Shown piece by piece: positions 13,362-14,513 of a DNA stretch of 14,513 bases (its first letter is position 1; every line of letters starts with the position of its first letter). Both the position numbers and the translations under genes were made by a program. The notes below the pieces were generated by a model. The model made no database searches. It saw only the letters and a program-made list of their open reading frames with translations, and was not told the DNA's origin. The DNA is from Spirochaetia bacterium (GTDB taxonomy: Bacteria > Spirochaetota > Leptospiria > Leptospirales > Leptonemataceae): positions 1 through 14,513 of the forward strand of contig JAOUOA010000016.1 in assembly GCA_029880625.1 (NCBI GenBank), given 5' to 3'.

Positions 13362-14513
13362 TTACTGTGAATTTTCGGAAAGAGGAATGGTGATCCAGAA
13401 AGTGCTTCCCTGACCCTCTCTGCTGATAAAACCAATACGGCCATTCATTAATTGAATTAATTTTTTTGTAATAATCAGACCAATTCCGGTACCTTCAATA
13501 TCCGAGCCTTCAGCGCCGAGGCGATTGAAATTTTCAAATAAGGATTTCTGATCATCTTCTGCAATGCCTTTTCCCGTATCATTGATGATAATTTGAATTA
13601 TGTTGCGGGTCGGCGCGGATGTCCTCAGTTCAACAGCTCCGCCGGGTTTGTTGTATTTTACTGCATTTGAAATCAGATTTAAAAGAATCTGTTTCAGGCG
13701 AATATAATCTGCGCGTACAAAAATATGTTTTTCAGGTAATGCAAAATCCAGCGACAGATCCTTCGTTCTGGCCAGAGACTGGATCAGTGTATGGCATTCT
13801 TTAATGAGTTCCGCAAGAGAGATATCGTCCAGTTTGAGATTGATTTTCCCGGCTTCGATCCTGGAAAGATCAAGGATATCGTTGATCAAGGACAGAAGAA
13901 GTTCTCCTGCTTTATGGATTTCCTGTATCTGCGGTTTTAGTTTTTCATTTAAATTCGGTTCCATCAGAATCAGCTGGGCAAATCCCATAATTGCATTGAG
14001 GGGAGTGCGGAGTTCATGACTCATATTTGAAAGGAATTCTGATTTTGCATGTGATGCCAGTTCTGCTTCTTCTTTTGCTGTGATCAGCGCCCGTCTGGAG
14101 CTGTCTTTTTCAAGCGCAAGACTTGCCAGTTTTGAAGCTGCAAAAAGCTGTCTCAGATCAGGTTTATCAGCTGTTTCATGATTTTTAAATAAAAGATTTA
14201 ATACTCCGAGGATGCTTCCGCTGCTTGAAAGGATCGGTTCAGAAATGCTTGAATGGTAGCCTTCCTGAATCAGAGGGAGGCTCATCTGTTTCCAGGATTC
14301 CTGAGCGGAAAGATCGTCAACGACAATCCGGGTTTTTAAAAATACAGCGCCGGAGCAGGGGCAGCTGTTTTCATGGAGCGGGATTTTGTGAAAGAAATTT
14401 TTTAATGAATCGGATAGTCCGGCAGATGCAATACAGTTCAGTTCATTTAATTTATCATCATGAGACATTACGATGCATGAGAGATTGGGATCTCTGCTTG
14501 TAAGCGATGAAGC
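13362..14513 (-). CDS. GAF-domain sensor histidine kinase, 5' end outside the window
   Basis: C-terminal 383 codons of a sensor kinase. The frame is open to the right edge: 15 further codons (ASSLTSRDPNLSCIV) precede the Met at 14468, so that Met is internal. Numbered from it, residues 1-120 complete a GAF domain (SEPILSSSGSILGVLNLLF at 76-94). A helix linker covers about 121-142. HisKA follows with SEFLSNMSHELRTPLNAI and phospho-acceptor His151. HATPase_c has N-box NLISNAVKYN, G1 DTGKGI (297-302), an F-box (LFENFNRLG) and G2 GTGIGL (326-331). All catalytic boxes are intact. There is no receiver domain after the kinase and no membrane helix in the visible part, so it is probably a cytoplasmic PAS/GAF-type kinase. 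No response regulator is adjacent within the window. The signal is unknown. Confidence 0.9.
   Translation of the reverse strand, partial: ASSLTSRDPNLSCIVMSHDDKLNELNCIASAGLSDSLKNFFHKIPLHENSCPCSGAVFLKTRIVVDDLSAQESWKQMSLPLIQEGYHSSISEPILSSSGSILGVLNLLFKNHETADKPDLRQLFAASKLASLALEKDSSRRALITAKEEAELASHAKSEFLSNMSHELRTPLNAIMGFAQLILMEPNLNEKLKPQIQEIHKAGELLLSLINDILDLSRIEAGKINLKLDDISLAELIKECHTLIQSLARTKDLSLDFALPEKHIFVRADYIRLKQILLNLISNAVKYNKPGGAVELRTSAPTRNIIQIIINDTGKGIAEDDQKSLFENFNRLGAEGSDIEGTGIGLIITKKLIQLMNGRIGFISREGQGSTFWITIPLSENSQ

Noticed and set aside
1..14513. CRISPR array, insertion sequence, toxin-antitoxin or defence island
   Set aside because: No regularly spaced direct repeats, transposase or integrase motifs, or defence-type domains were seen on either strand.

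Overview
The window is an AT-rich (about 40% GC by eye) stretch of bacterial chromosome of ordinary, gene-dense layout. It carries an ADP-heptose/LPS-type family 9 glycosyltransferase, so the cell is most likely Gram-negative. TTG and GTG starts are used alongside ATG, and neither tRNA gene encodes its CCA end. I cannot name the organism. A long biotin carboxylase-biotinyl fusion without a carboxyltransferase domain, next to a CreBC system and GT9/GT2/GT-C enzymes, makes me think of a spirochaete-like (Leptospirales-type) or other non-proteobacterial Gram-negative, but this is a weak inference.

Layout. Positions 1-6908 are all on the minus strand. Read in the direction of transcription they are a GT9 glycosyltransferase (6908-5790), a 949-residue biotin carboxylase/biotinyl protein with its own promoter (5642-2793), the response regulator creB (2724-2044), the sensor kinase creC (from 2047, overlapping creB by 4 nt), and the start of a polytopic membrane protein that runs off the left edge (327-1). 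A divergent, hairpin-rich intergenic region (6909-7241) separates these from a plus-strand cluster of three small genes: a DUF883/YqjD-like membrane-anchored protein, a YqjE-like two-TM protein and a J-domain protein. This cluster converges on a GH31 alpha-glucosidase (minus, 10902-8587) across a shared hairpin. Divergent from GH31 is a two-gene plus-strand operon, a soluble polyprenol-phosphate-type GT2 and a polytopic GT-C-like membrane protein. That operon ends 6 nt from a minus-strand tRNA-Tyr. tRNA-Thr and the C-terminal part of a GAF-HisKA-HATPase hybrid-type sensor kinase fill the right edge, also on minus.

Most notable observation: creC as written is frameshifted. The well-placed ATG that overlaps the creB stop (ATGA, with AAGGA ahead of it) reads only 13 codons before TAA, because the run of A at 2010-2018 is 9 long. 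A run of 10 would restore an uninterrupted 476-residue CreC whose N-terminus aligns without a gap to the CreC I remember from E. coli. This may be phase variation, transcriptional slippage, a true null allele or an assembly error. Other structure not explained by genes includes a perfect 12-bp inverted repeat that buries the creB start codon, a hairpin beginning at the predicted transcription start of the carboxylase mRNA, three inverted repeats upstream of the YqjD-like gene, and an 8-bp inverted repeat overlapping the 5' end of tRNA-Tyr. I saw no CRISPR array, insertion sequence, prophage or defence locus. The window looks mostly like housekeeping, envelope and signalling genes.
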